64,000 bases of DNA from Paenibacillus_AA sp045062745 (GTDB lineage Bacteria; Bacillota; Bacilli; Paenibacillales; NBRC-103111): contig NZ_JBJGED010000001.1 in the NCBI RefSeq assembly GCF_045062745.1, positions 434,001 to 498,000 of the forward strand, given 5' to 3'. The notes beneath the pieces were generated by a model. That model had not been told where the DNA came from. It saw only the letters and a program-made list of their open reading frames with translations, and ran no database searches. How positions within the stretch are numbered: position 1 is the first letter of the stretch; each line of letters starts with the position of its first letter. Below are positions 34,057 through 42,480 of this stretch, one piece after another. The position numbers and the translations under genes are program-made.

Positions 34057-34908
34057 TTACAGCAAAGAGTGAACTAGCAGCTGAGTATAAGGGTGCTGCG
34101 GATCCTCCAGAATCTGGTCGGTCAAGCCATGCTCGACGATCAGTCCTTGGCGCAGCACCATCGTCCGGTCGGCCAGCATCCGAATGACGCCCAGATCGTG
34201 GGAGACGACGATCATCGCGACCTGCAGCTCCCGCTGCAGGCTGCGGATCAGATCCAGCACCTTGGCCTGCACGGACAGATCAAGTCCCGTCGTTACTTCG
34301 TCCAGTAACAGTAGGGGCGGGTTGTTGGCCAGCGCTTTGGAAATCTGAACTCTCTGCTGCATGCCGCCGCTGAAGTTCCGGGGCGGTTCGTCCATCCGCG
34401 AGATCGGAATCTCGACCTGCCGCAGCAGCTCCGAGGCGCGCTCGCGAATGGTGCCTACATGGAAGCGGTCCGCGGCGAACAGCTTCTCGGCGATATTGCC
34501 GCTGCTCGAGAAATTCATGCGCAGCCCCAGATAGGGGTTCTGGTACACCATACCCATGACATGGTTGCGGATGTACCTCTTCTGCTGCGCCGACTTAACG
34601 AACAAGTTGGAAGCCCCGTCGTCGTAGCCCGCGATCGTCATCTCGCCGGATGTCGTGTCCTCGTCGAAGTACAGGCACTTCACCAGCGTGCTCTTGCCGG
34701 AGCCGCTCTCGCCAACGACTCCGAGAATCTCGCCCGAATGCAGGTCGAAGCTGAGGCTTCGGCACGCCCAGATGCTGCCGCACACCGGGCAGCGGCTCGA
34801 CTCGCGCTCGTCCGTGGAAGGGACGCGGCATTGCGAGCAGCCGGGCCCGAATCGTTTGCTAAGTCCCCGTACTTGGAGCAGCGGGGTTTCGACCATTGTC
34901 GCCGTCAT
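34057..34908 (-). CDS. phnK: C-P lyase ABC-type ATPase PhnK with cysteine insertion
   Basis: 283 residues, longer than E. coli PhnK (~252). Walker A GESGSGKST (66-74), signature FSGGMQQRVQ, Walker B LLLLDEVTTG, switch VVSHDLG. PhnK binds the PhnGHIJ core next to PhnJ. Between the first strand (GLSKRFGPG) and Walker A there is an inserted knuckle: Cys24-x2-Cys27-x12-Cys40-x2-Cys43, with Cys49 nearby, suggesting a zinc ribbon. Three bp after phnJ. Confidence 0.94.
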   Translation of the reverse strand: MTATMVETPLLQVRGLSKRFGPGCSQCRVPSTDERESSRCPVCGSIWACRSLSFDLHSGEILGVVGESGSGKSTLVKCLYFDEDTTSGEMTIAGYDDGASNLFVKSAQQKRYIRNHVMGMVYQNPYLGLRMNFSSSGNIAEKLFAADRFHVGTIRERASELLRQVEIPISRMDEPPRNFSGGMQQRVQISKALANNPPLLLLDEVTTGLDLSVQAKVLDLIRSLQRELQVAMIVVSHDLGVIRMLADRTMVLRQGLIVEHGLTDQILEDPQHPYTQLLVHSLL

Positions 34909-34911
34909 CGG

Positions 34912-35820
34912 TCAACCTCTCCCTTCGCGCTGCCTGCGGCAATACGCCGTATCCGAACACTGGTAGATCGTCCGCCCCGTCGACTCGTCCTTCACTTCGT
35001 CGAGGAACGTATGCGTGCTGCCGCAATGGCCGCACTCGGCATCCTTGAACGTCTCCACCGTGAACGGGTAATCGTCGAACTGCAGGGGCACCACATTCGT
35101 GTACGGAGGGATCGCGTATACTTTCTTCTCCCGCCCCGCTCCGAACAGCGACAGATGCTCGCTCATGTGCAGCTTCTCCGTATCCCAGCGGGGGATCGGG
35201 CTCGGCGCCATGATGTAGCGGTTATGCACCATGACCGGGTAGTCGGCGCCGAGCGTGATGCTGCCCCACTTGACGATGCTCTCGTAAAGGGTGAGCCACA
35301 TCGCGCTGTAGTCCATCTCCGCGTGCCGGATACGCGTCTTCTCTTCCCTCGGCTCGACCTTGCGCAGCGGCTCCGGCTGAGGAACCTGCAGGACGAGAAT
35401 CTGGTCGCGCGTAAGCGGCTCTTCCGGGATCCGGTGACGCGACTGAATGATCGTCGCCTCCTCCGTCGCTTCCGTCGTCGCGATCCCGCTCGTCGCCTCG
35501 ACGAGGCGGCGGATGCTGACGGCGTTCACGCTGTCGTCGTTCCCCTGGTCGATAACCTTGAGCGTGTCGTTCCGGCCGAGCAGGGACAAGGTCAGCTGTA
35601 AGCCGCCGGTTCCCCAGCCCCGGCCGATCGGCATCTCCCGGGAGGCGAAGGCCACCTGGTAGCCGGGGATGGCGACCGCCTTCAGCGATTTGCGGCGGAT
35701 TTCCCGCTTCGAGCCCTCATCCAGAAAAGCAAAATTATACGCCGGCGTGCTGAAGGTTCTTGCGTGCGGTCTCTCTTGTCTGTCCTGTCTGTCCTGTCTG
35801 TCCTCCGTCGTCATCTGCAT
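34912..35820 (-). CDS. phnJ: Carbon-phosphorus lyase radical SAM enzyme
   Basis: 302 residues. Cleaves the C-P bond of ribose 1-phosphonate 5-phosphate using a 4Fe-4S cluster and SAM. The Cys pattern C263-x2-C266-x21-C288-x5-C294 is exactly that of PhnJ (three cluster ligands and the catalytic thiyl Cys). Core block NFAFLDEGSKREIRRKSLKA, GYQVAFASREMP and GWGTGGLQLTLS. The N-terminus carries ~20 extra residues with DRQDRQDRQE, coded by a 9-bp repeat, and overlaps phnI by 86 bp; the start ATG 35820 is supported by GAAGGAGGCG. Confidence 0.97.
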   Translation of the reverse strand: MQMTTEDRQDRQDRQERPHARTFSTPAYNFAFLDEGSKREIRRKSLKAVAIPGYQVAFASREMPIGRGWGTGGLQLTLSLLGRNDTLKVIDQGNDDSVNAVSIRRLVEATSGIATTEATEEATIIQSRHRIPEEPLTRDQILVLQVPQPEPLRKVEPREEKTRIRHAEMDYSAMWLTLYESIVKWGSITLGADYPVMVHNRYIMAPSPIPRWDTEKLHMSEHLSLFGAGREKKVYAIPPYTNVVPLQFDDYPFTVETFKDAECGHCGSTHTFLDEVKDESTGRTIYQCSDTAYCRRQREGRG

Positions 35821-36949
35821 CGTGCGGCGCCTCCTTCCTTCTCGATAGCTCCTGCTGCTTCGTCGCCTGGACCTTGCGAATCTGATCCAGCGAGGACTGG
35901 AACGTAATATAGTGCGGCAGCTTCAAGTGCGAGACGAAGCCGCTCGATTCGACCGAGTCGATGTGGGTCAGGACGAATTCCTCGTCCTGCGCCGGGGCGT
36001 CGCCTTTCGTCTCCAGGCTGCGCTCCAGAATCGCCATAGAAATGCCCTTCAGCTCGTTCTGACCGAAGCATAGGCCGTAGCCCAGAATGAAGTGTACCTC
36101 GCCCGATTCCGTATCCTGCTTGAACGAGTTGATCGACTCGACCTCGGTGAGCAGCAGCTCCCCGATGTAGACGGGTTCCGTCTCTCCGTCCCCGTCATCG
36201 CTGTAAGGGTAAGCAATATGAACGGCGGCGTACCCGACGCGCAGCTCGCCGATCGTCGGATGCACGATCCCGTAACCCCGCATGCTGCTGTAAGCGAGCG
36301 CGGTCATCGCTCCCGTCTCGCCCCGGGCGAGCGCCTGCAGTCTGGCCGCACGGGTGGAAGGGATCGTCAGCTTCTGTCTCGTAATGTCGAACGGTTCCGC
36401 GTCGGCATCGGATTTCTCTACTTTCTTCATCAACCCTTGCTCCCGCAACAGATCCGCTACCTTCTGGAACGTGAGAGAGCCCGGCTGCAGCTCCACATCA
36501 TCCATGTAAGCCCGGACGAACGCCTCCATGTCGGCGTCGCCTTCCTCGCGCAGGGAGAAGTTCAGCATCCGGTGCGTATAATCGTTCGTCGGACCGAGCA
36601 TCTGTCCGCCCGGGATATCGCGGAAGGACGAGGAGATCCGGCGGATGACCCTCATCTCGCCCGGCTCGACCGTAAGCGAGTAGTGGTTGCGCGGCAGCGT
36701 CGAGCGGTACGCCCGCAGCAGGAATGCCGCTTCGGCCGGATCGCCCTCCGCTTGCTTCAAGGCGATCGCCGCGTATTCCGGGGCATAGATGCCGCCCTCT
36801 CCCATCACGCGATCGATGAGGAAGCGCAGCTGCTTCTCGATCCATTCTACGGCGAGGCTCATCTCCGAGCCTTGTACGCGGTACAGCTGGTTCAGCCGGT
36901 TCGCTTCCTCGATCGCTTCCTGTCCTCCCGTTACGGCTACGTATGCCAT
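35735..36949 (-). CDS. phnI: C-P lyase core subunit PhnI (nucleosidase)
   Basis: 404 residues, about 50 more than E. coli PhnI (354). With PhnG, H and L it swaps the adenine of ATP for the phosphonate. Typical blocks: MAYVAVTGGQEAIEEANRL at the start, RRISSSFRDIPGGQMLGPTNDY (shown in part), and a C-terminal DSVESSGFVSHLKLPHYITF. The extra length is mainly the C-terminal polar tail (DDGGQTGQTGQTRE), encoded in the overlap with phnJ. Directly abuts phnH. Confidence 0.96.
   Translation of the reverse strand: MAYVAVTGGQEAIEEANRLNQLYRVQGSEMSLAVEWIEKQLRFLIDRVMGEGGIYAPEYAAIALKQAEGDPAEAAFLLRAYRSTLPRNHYSLTVEPGEMRVIRRISSSFRDIPGGQMLGPTNDYTHRMLNFSLREEGDADMEAFVRAYMDDVELQPGSLTFQKVADLLREQGLMKKVEKSDADAEPFDITRQKLTIPSTRAARLQALARGETGAMTALAYSSMRGYGIVHPTIGELRVGYAAVHIAYPYSDDGDGETEPVYIGELLLTEVESINSFKQDTESGEVHFILGYGLCFGQNELKGISMAILERSLETKGDAPAQDEEFVLTHIDSVESSGFVSHLKLPHYITFQSSLDQIRKVQATKQQELSRRKEAPHDADDDGGQTGQTGQTRETARKNLQHAGV
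35777..35803. repeat. 9-bp tandem repeat in the phnI/phnJ overlap
   Basis: TGTCTGTCC is repeated three times perfectly. The same bases encode DRQ-DRQ-DRQ at the N-terminus of PhnJ and QTG-type repeats (GQTGQTGQT) at the C-terminus of PhnI. Slipped-strand copy change by 9 bp would keep both frames. Confidence 0.92.
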
Positions 36950-37603
36950 CTACCTCACTCCTTTCTCCTGAGCTTGCACGTGAACCTGCGTCGTCCTCGG
37001 CAGCGCCGCCAGCTCGCCCGACACCGTATACAGCACGAGATCGACGCCCATGGGATACTCGGCATTGGCGAGGGCCCGCTGCTCCATCCACACGGGCGAC
37101 AGTCCCTGCACGCACAGCCGACAAGTGTCCTTGATCCCCGGACCGCTCAGCGTCCAGCAGGCTTCCGGACTCTGCCCCGGCTCGAAGCTCTCGAAGCCCT
37201 CCACGAGCACGAACAGAATCGCCCCGCCCTCCGGACGGATCAGAGTGCCCTTCTTCACCTGGGCGAGCAGCGCCTCGATCCGCTCCGGCGCCTCGCCCCC
37301 GCTCGCGAACACATAGTCCACTTCCGGCAACGCGGCTATCCGGCTGAATGTCTGCCGGCGAATGTGCGCCTCCAGCGCTTCCTTCTCGGCCTCCATCGCG
37401 ACCGCGAAGCCGACTTCGCCGTCCAGCAGCGTCAGGGCGAAGCAAGTCGCCGTAGCGAGCAGCGGCGACGCGGCCTCGACTCGCGCGCTTGCGGCCGCGA
37501 TGCTGCCGATCTGCCCCGGTCGGGCGAGCGCCTCGAGCAATTGCCGATAAATGAACTGTGTATCGTGCACCCGATCGAACGGGCGCTCTTTAACGTTTGG
37601 CAT
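36950..37603 (-). CDS. phnH: C-P lyase core subunit PhnH
   Basis: 217 residues, family length ~195. Structural subunit of the PhnGHIJ core. Motifs: FDRVHDTQFIYRQLLEALAR then PGQIGSI, LLDGEVGF, GTLIRPEGGA and the C-terminal LSGPGIKDTCRL and MGVDLVLYT. Starts 14 bp inside the end of phnG and is followed without gap by phnI. Confidence 0.95.
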   Translation of the reverse strand: MPNVKERPFDRVHDTQFIYRQLLEALARPGQIGSIAAASARVEAASPLLATATCFALTLLDGEVGFAVAMEAEKEALEAHIRRQTFSRIAALPEVDYVFASGGEAPERIEALLAQVKKGTLIRPEGGAILFVLVEGFESFEPGQSPEACWTLSGPGIKDTCRLCVQGLSPVWMEQRALANAEYPMGVDLVLYTVSGELAALPRTTQVHVQAQEKGVR

Positions 37604-38027
37604 TGTACTCCTCCATCGTGTCGAAGTTCACCTTGGTCTTCGCCGACTGCGAATAGACGGTGCGCTGTCGAACCGCGATCCGCTCCTCCTCGGCGAGCAG
37701 CTCCGGCTCCCACGCACCGGTCTCCGGCAGCTTCGCCTGGAATGCGGCGTCTACGACGGCGAGCTGGTAGGCGCGTTCCGCATCCTCGCCCATCAGCACG
37801 CCGAAGCCGTACACGCCCTGAATGGAAACCGTACATTCGGTCACTAGCACCTCGCCCAGATAAAAAGGCTTTTGCGAGACGGAATCGTTCGCCTTCGTCA
37901 TCACGAGGCTTCGCTCCGGAGGTTTGACCGTCTCCATGCTGTACTTCCGCTCGATTTGCTCGCACAGCCGCTGCAGCAAGCTGCGGTCCCCCTCGATCAG
38001 AATGCGGGCGATTTGCCATTTTTTCAT
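37590..38027 (-). CDS. phnG: C-P lyase core subunit PhnG
   Basis: 145 residues, normal length. Motifs: KPFYLGEVLVTECTVSIQG and GYGVLMGEDAERAYQLAVVD-like stretch (here VYGFGVLMGEDAERAY), with EEERIAVRQRTVYSQSAKTK near the end; the glutamine- and threonine-rich tail is typical. Three bp after the second phnE. First of the four core genes. Confidence 0.95.
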   Translation of the reverse strand: MKKWQIARILIEGDRSLLQRLCEQIERKYSMETVKPPERSLVMTKANDSVSQKPFYLGEVLVTECTVSIQGVYGFGVLMGEDAERAYQLAVVDAAFQAKLPETGAWEPELLAEEERIAVRQRTVYSQSAKTKVNFDTMEEYNAKR

Positions 38028-38030
38028 GGG

Positions 38031-38867
38031 CTACACTCTCCTTCGAATATTGGCTTTCATCCGGTTGCTCAAGAACTCTACGCTGAACACCATGAGGAAA
38101 ATGACGAGGCCGACGAACGCGACCGTATCGAATTCATAGGCCCGCATCGCGTTGGAGATTTCCCAGCCGATGCCGCCTGCGCCGACAGCGCCCAGAATGA
38201 CCGATTCGCCGATGTCGATCTCGAGCCGGAATACGCTCCAGGCCAGGAAGGATGTGAACACTTGCGGCAGCACGCCCTGAGCCATAATCTGCAGCCAGCC
38301 CGCTCCGGTCGCGCGCATCGCTTCCAGCGTCCCTTCTTCCACTTCCTCGATTGATTGCGAGAATACTTTGACCAGCATGCCCACCGCATGAACGCCGATC
38401 GCCAGAATGCCCGGGAACGGACCCAGCCCGACGGCCACGATGAAAACAAGCGCCCAGACGAGCGTAGGAATCGCGCGCAGCAGCGACGCCAGCCCTTTCA
38501 CGAAAGGGGATGTTCTGGGCGACACGTTCTCGGCGGCCAAGAAGGACAGGAAGAACGCCAGCATGACGGCCAATACCGTGCCCACCACCGCGACCTGCAG
38601 CGTCACCAGTCCCGCAGACAGAATGCCCTTCCAGTCCGAAATGTTCGGCGGCATCATCTTGGCGAACGATTGGAGGAACGTCCACGTTCCGTGCACGATC
38701 CGGGCGTAATCGAAGTTCAAACGGATCAGGCAAAAGATGAAGAACAAAGCGCCGAATACCGCAGCCCCGACCAGAACCGGGTCCTTCTTCGGCTTACGCG
38801 GGTACCCGTATTCATCCGATCGGCCCATGCCGGCCAGCTTGCCGGCCTGCGTCCATGGAGTGCTCAT
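38031..38867 (-). CDS. phnE: Phosphonate ABC transporter permease
   Basis: 278 residues, six hydrophobic segments; binding-protein-dependent permease. EAA loop: EEGTLEAMRATGAGWLQIMA, next to G in the coupling helix. Starts at an overlapping ATG (4 bp) with the other phnE. The two PhnE proteins are different in sequence and probably form a heterodimeric channel, as in several Firmicutes. Second of the pair in transcription order. Confidence 0.93.
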   Translation of the reverse strand: MSTPWTQAGKLAGMGRSDEYGYPRKPKKDPVLVGAAVFGALFFIFCLIRLNFDYARIVHGTWTFLQSFAKMMPPNISDWKGILSAGLVTLQVAVVGTVLAVMLAFFLSFLAAENVSPRTSPFVKGLASLLRAIPTLVWALVFIVAVGLGPFPGILAIGVHAVGMLVKVFSQSIEEVEEGTLEAMRATGAGWLQIMAQGVLPQVFTSFLAWSVFRLEIDIGESVILGAVGAGGIGWEISNAMRAYEFDTVAFVGLVIFLMVFSVEFLSNRMKANIRRRV

Positions 38868-39652
38868 AGGATTCGCTCCCTAATTTTACTTGTCGTCCAC
38901 TCGGTCCCCAGAATGATGACAATGACGAGGAGAATGGCAAGGCTTACTTCCTGATATTGGAACAGCTTGATGCTTTTCTGAATCGCAAACCCGAGCCCGC
39001 CGCCGCCTACCATGCCGATAATCGTCGAAGCCCGGATGTTCAGCTCCAGCTTGTAGAGCGACCAGCCGATGAAGCCCGGCATGAATTGCGGCATGACCGC
39101 TTGCCCTAGCACCTGCCAATACGTGGCGCCCGTCGCCCTCACGGCCTCGAGCTGCCCCATATCGATCTCCTCCAGCACTTCGGCATAGGCCCTGGTGAGC
39201 GTCCCTATCGATGTCAGGATGAGCGCAAGGCAGCCGACCGTCGTCCCCAGCCCGTAAGCGAAGACGAGCAGGATGGCCCAGATGAGCGTCGGGATGTTGC
39301 GCAGCACCGAGCAGAACGCCCGCACCGCGACCTGCAGCGGCCTGTATGGCGAAGTGGTCGAGGCGGCGAGGAACGACAGCAGCATCGACAGCAGCGCCCC
39401 GGCCACCATGGCGACGAAGCTGATGTAGATCGTATCCAGCGCGGGCCCGATCAGCGTACCGATTCTCGTAAAATCAGGCGGGAGGAAGTCGAACAGAATG
39501 AACCGGACGATCTCCCCTCCCCCCTGGAACAACTGGACAATGGAAAAGTTCGTCTCGATCGCCGACCACACGGTCAACGCCAGAATAGCGGCCGCGATCA
39601 TCCACGTTTGCAGCTTTTTTTGCCGCTGCGCTTGCTTCCACCGAGCTTCCAT
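38864..39652 (-). CDS. phnE: Phosphonate ABC transporter permease
   Basis: 262 residues, six hydrophobic segments beginning about residue 18 (MIAAAILALTVWSAI). EAA-type loop EIDMGQLEAVRATGATYWQV. Partner of the permease at 38031-38867. Follows phnC by 21 bp. Naming phnE1 or phnE2 is arbitrary. Confidence 0.93.
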   Translation of the reverse strand: MEARWKQAQRQKKLQTWMIAAAILALTVWSAIETNFSIVQLFQGGGEIVRFILFDFLPPDFTRIGTLIGPALDTIYISFVAMVAGALLSMLLSFLAASTTSPYRPLQVAVRAFCSVLRNIPTLIWAILLVFAYGLGTTVGCLALILTSIGTLTRAYAEVLEEIDMGQLEAVRATGATYWQVLGQAVMPQFMPGFIGWSLYKLELNIRASTIIGMVGGGGLGFAIQKSIKLFQYQEVSLAILLVIVIILGTEWTTSKIRERIL

Positions 39653-39673
39653 GCGTTCAGCAGCTCCTCTTCC

Positions 39674-40420
39674 TTATGAAATCTGGTAAATGCGGCCGAT
39701 CGCTTCCTCGGACAGCTCCTCGGGCTTGCCGTCGAACGTGACGGCTCCCTTGTGAATGCCGACGATGCGGGTGGCGTACTTCTTGGCGACCTCGACCTGA
39801 TGCAGGTTGACGAGGCACGTGATGCCGTCCTCTCGGCAAATCGTACGGAGGTGATGCATGATCGTCTCCGAGGTCACCGGATCGAGACTCGCGATCGGCT
39901 CGTCCGCCAGGATGAGCTGCGGCTTCTGCGAGAGCGCCCTCGCGATCCCCACGCGCTGCTGCTGTCCTCCGCTCAGCTCGTCCGCCCGCTTGTACATTTG
40001 CTGCTTCAGGCCGAGCCGGTCCAGAATGCGCTTCGCTTCCTCCACGTCGTGCTTGGTGAACAGGCCGAGCGTCCCCGACAAAGGATTCATATAGCCGAGT
40101 CTCCCGTGCAGCACGTTCCTCAGCACCGAAACACGCTGAATGAGATTGAAGCTTTGGAAAATCATCCCCACTTCCCGGCGCAACCGCCGTACTTGCCGCC
40201 CGCTGGCCCGGGTCGCATCGATATTGTTGAACACTACGCTGCCCTCGGAAGGCTGGACGAGCCGGTTGATGCAGCGCAGGAGCGTACTCTTGCCGGCCCC
40301 GCTCGACCCGATCACGACGACGAATTCTCCGCGTTCCACTTGCAGATCTACGCCTTGCAGGGCCGCCGTCCCGTCGCTGTACACTTTTGTCAAGTTTCGG
40401 ATGGTCAGTAATGCCGCCAC
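39674..40420 (-). CDS. phnC: Phosphonate ABC transporter ATP-binding protein
   Basis: 248 residues. GTG start at 40420 with AAGGAGGGG. Walker A GSSGAGKST (38-46), signature LSGGQQQRVG, Walker B LILADEPIAS, switch NLHQVE. PhnC-specific features include LRREVGMIFQSFNLI and the insertion LSGTLGLFTKHDVEEAK. Powers phosphonate uptake with PhnD and the two PhnE proteins. Confidence 0.96.
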   Translation of the reverse strand: MAALLTIRNLTKVYSDGTAALQGVDLQVERGEFVVVIGSSGAGKSTLLRCINRLVQPSEGSVVFNNIDATRASGRQVRRLRREVGMIFQSFNLIQRVSVLRNVLHGRLGYMNPLSGTLGLFTKHDVEEAKRILDRLGLKQQMYKRADELSGGQQQRVGIARALSQKPQLILADEPIASLDPVTSETIMHHLRTICREDGITCLVNLHQVEVAKKYATRIVGIHKGAVTFDGKPEELSEEAIGRIYQIS

Positions 40421-40442
40421 TCTCTCTTCCCCTCCTTGCCGA

Positions 40443-41426
40443 TTATTTCAACAGCTGCTCCGGCGTCATGTTAAGCGCCTTGGCCGTGTCCTTGACGACT
40501 TGGAAGTCCTTGTCCTCGACGGGGAAGAAACGCTGTGTTCCGCCCGAGAAGAACTCCGGGTTTTTGGTGTGATAGTCAAACATGAATGCTTTGATCTTCT
40601 CGACCAGCTCAGCCGGCAAATCTTTGCGGTACGTGTACGGGCTGCTCGGGATCGGATCGGATGTCGCCAGAATCCGGAAGTCGGATTGCTTCACCAGACC
40701 CGCGTCGATCACCTTCTGGATGCACGTATCGCACACGCCGGCTCCTTCCGCCGTCTTCTTGGCGATCGCCAGGATCGATTTGTCATGTCCTCCGGAGAAC
40801 GACACGTTGGAGAAGAAAGACTCGACCTCTTCATTCTTGATGCCCAGCTTGTTGATAAACATGGCGCGCGGGAACAGGTGGCCGGACGTGGAAGCCGGGT
40901 CGGCGAACAGGAACGTCTTGCCTTTCAGATCGGCCAGCGTCTGGGCCTTGGAATCCGCGGGTACGACGATCAGACTGTGATAGAATGCCGCTTCCTTGCT
41001 AACCGCCTTGACCGCGAAGGGTACCGCCCCGCTGCGTTCAGCCGCGATGATGTACGAGAACGGCCCGAACGAGGCGATGTCGATCTTCTTCGTGCGCATC
41101 GCTTCGATGACGGCGTTGTAGTCGTCTCCGACGAACAGCTCCGTCTTGATCCCGATCGCCGCGCCGAGGTCCTCCACGAACTTTTTGTTGCCGCGCGACA
41201 GCTTGCCTTCCTCTTCCCCAGGCAGCACCCCGACCCGGATGATGTCCGGCATTTTGGCCGTTGCTGTCGCTGCCGGTCCCGGAGCCGCCCCTGCTCCGCC
41301 CGCGTTTGTCGGGGACGTCTTCTCTCCGCATGCGGCGGCGAGTAAAGTCAGTGCTGCCGCCACGGCTAAAGTTAATGCCGCTTTCATTTTCCACTTACCC
41401 GCCTGTTTGGCTTGCTTTCCGTTCAT
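40443..41426 (-). CDS. phnD: Phosphonate ABC transporter substrate-binding lipoprotein
   Basis: 327 residues. Lipoprotein signal with lipobox LLAAACG (Cys ~33), GGAGGAA at the start. Periplasmic-binding type 2 fold: IRVGVLPGEEEGKLSRGNKK, FGPFSYIIAAERSGAVPF, LKGKTFLFADPASTSGHLFP (shown in part), and FRILATSDPIPSSPYTYRKD. All are typical of PhnD, which captures phosphonates at the outer membrane face. Confidence 0.95.
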   Translation of the reverse strand: MNGKQAKQAGKWKMKAALTLAVAAALTLLAAACGEKTSPTNAGGAGAAPGPAATATAKMPDIIRVGVLPGEEEGKLSRGNKKFVEDLGAAIGIKTELFVGDDYNAVIEAMRTKKIDIASFGPFSYIIAAERSGAVPFAVKAVSKEAAFYHSLIVVPADSKAQTLADLKGKTFLFADPASTSGHLFPRAMFINKLGIKNEEVESFFSNVSFSGGHDKSILAIAKKTAEGAGVCDTCIQKVIDAGLVKQSDFRILATSDPIPSSPYTYRKDLPAELVEKIKAFMFDYHTKNPEFFSGGTQRFFPVEDKDFQVVKDTAKALNMTPEQLLK

Positions 41427-41464
41427 TGGTCGATTCCTCCATCGTCATCATTAGTGACCCTCGA

Positions 41465-42202
41465 TTATTCGAACTGAATGGATACCCGGCATAAATCCCC
41501 GCGATATTTCGCGGAAGTATACTCTACGAGCCGATGGTCGTCGTCCCGCATGACGCTTTCGATCTGAAGCAGGTTCGTGTTGGGGGAGATTTGCAAATAT
41601 CCCGCGACTAACGCGGTAGGATATGTCGCCTGAAAGGTGGACCAGATGCGGTGCAGCCTCAGGCCGTACTGCACCTCCAGCAGCTCATAGAGCGACCCGA
41701 GCGAGGCGGTATGCTCCATAAGGTCCGGCACGAAGCGCACCGGCAGCCACGTCATGTTCCAAGTCAGCGGTACGCTGTCGGCATAGCGCAAAATTTCCAA
41801 GCGGTACACGTCCTCGTCGGCGTCGAGCCGGAGCGCTTCCGCTACCGCGGCCGGCGCCTTCTGCCGTTCCTGGTGAAGGAGCCTTGCCTGCGGCTTGCAC
41901 CCAAGCCCCTCCATCACATGGGAGTAGCGCGTGCTGGGCGTAATCGTATATTGAAGGTCGAGCGGTTTTTTGCATACATAGTGGCCTTTGCCTTGGTGGG
42001 ACCGGATGACTCCGGTGTGGAGCAGGATGTCCAGCGCCTGGCGGATCGTATAGCGGTTCTCTCGGAACCGGCCGCACAGCTGCACCTCGGAGGGGAGCCG
42101 TTCGTCCAGCTGGTAGAGGCCCCTGCCGATCTCGGATTGAAGTATGTCCGCAATTTCCAGATAACGGGGAGCGGCTTTGCGCAGTTCGGACTCCCGTATC
42201 AT
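41465..42202 (-). CDS. phnF: GntR/HutC family regulator of the phn operon
   Basis: 245 residues from ATG 42202 (GGAGGTGAG, 9-nt spacing); a start six codons earlier overlaps that site. Winged helix RYLEIADILQSEIGRGLYQL then LPSEVQLCGRFRENRYTIRQ (residues 15-65), followed by a UTRA ligand domain (from ~90; YRLEILRYADSVPLTWNMTW). PhnF proteins repress phosphonate uptake genes until a ligand or phosphate starvation. First gene of the operon, 38 bp before phnD, below a PhoP box. Confidence 0.92.
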   Translation of the reverse strand: MIRESELRKAAPRYLEIADILQSEIGRGLYQLDERLPSEVQLCGRFRENRYTIRQALDILLHTGVIRSHQGKGHYVCKKPLDLQYTITPSTRYSHVMEGLGCKPQARLLHQERQKAPAAVAEALRLDADEDVYRLEILRYADSVPLTWNMTWLPVRFVPDLMEHTASLGSLYELLEVQYGLRLHRIWSTFQATYPTALVAGYLQISPNTNLLQIESVMRDDDHRLVEYTSAKYRGDLCRVSIQFE

Positions 42203-42268
42203 TGTGTTTCTCACCTCCATCCCTTCGCGCGTCCTTGTACCAACCGTAACTTGTCGACATCAGAGGAG

Positions 42269-42306
42269 TGTTAAGCTTGTTTGGAGATCATGTAAAGAAG
42301 TGTGAA
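42269..42306 (-). promoter_or_regulatory. PhoP box upstream of phnF
   Basis: Reading the minus strand, hexamers TTCACA (42301-42306), TTTACA (42291-42296), TCCAAA (42280-42285) and TTAACA (42269-42274) are spaced 10, 11 and 11 bp. This matches the Bacillus PhoP consensus of direct TT(A/C/T)ACA repeats on an 11-bp period; the third is weak. It lies 67 bp before the phnF start, so the operon should respond to phosphate starvation. Confidence 0.75.
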
Positions 42307-42480
42307 AATTGCGGCAACTGTTGAGGGGGGGAGAGTGGAAGAATCAGCTTGTGCCCTAGGAGTTGTGTTAAGAGAGTAACCCATTAGTAGTCTAGTAGTT
42401 ATATGTTTCTATGGAATACTATTCCATTCAATGATATGCTTCTAATTAATTAGTAAAATATACCTATTGAGGTGATTGTG

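Noticed and set aside
36092..37927. A 611-codon open frame on the plus strand
   Set aside because: It runs opposite phnI and phnH, both of which have full family motifs. High-GC genes often leave long open antisense frames; its translation is Arg/His/Leu-rich with no domain.
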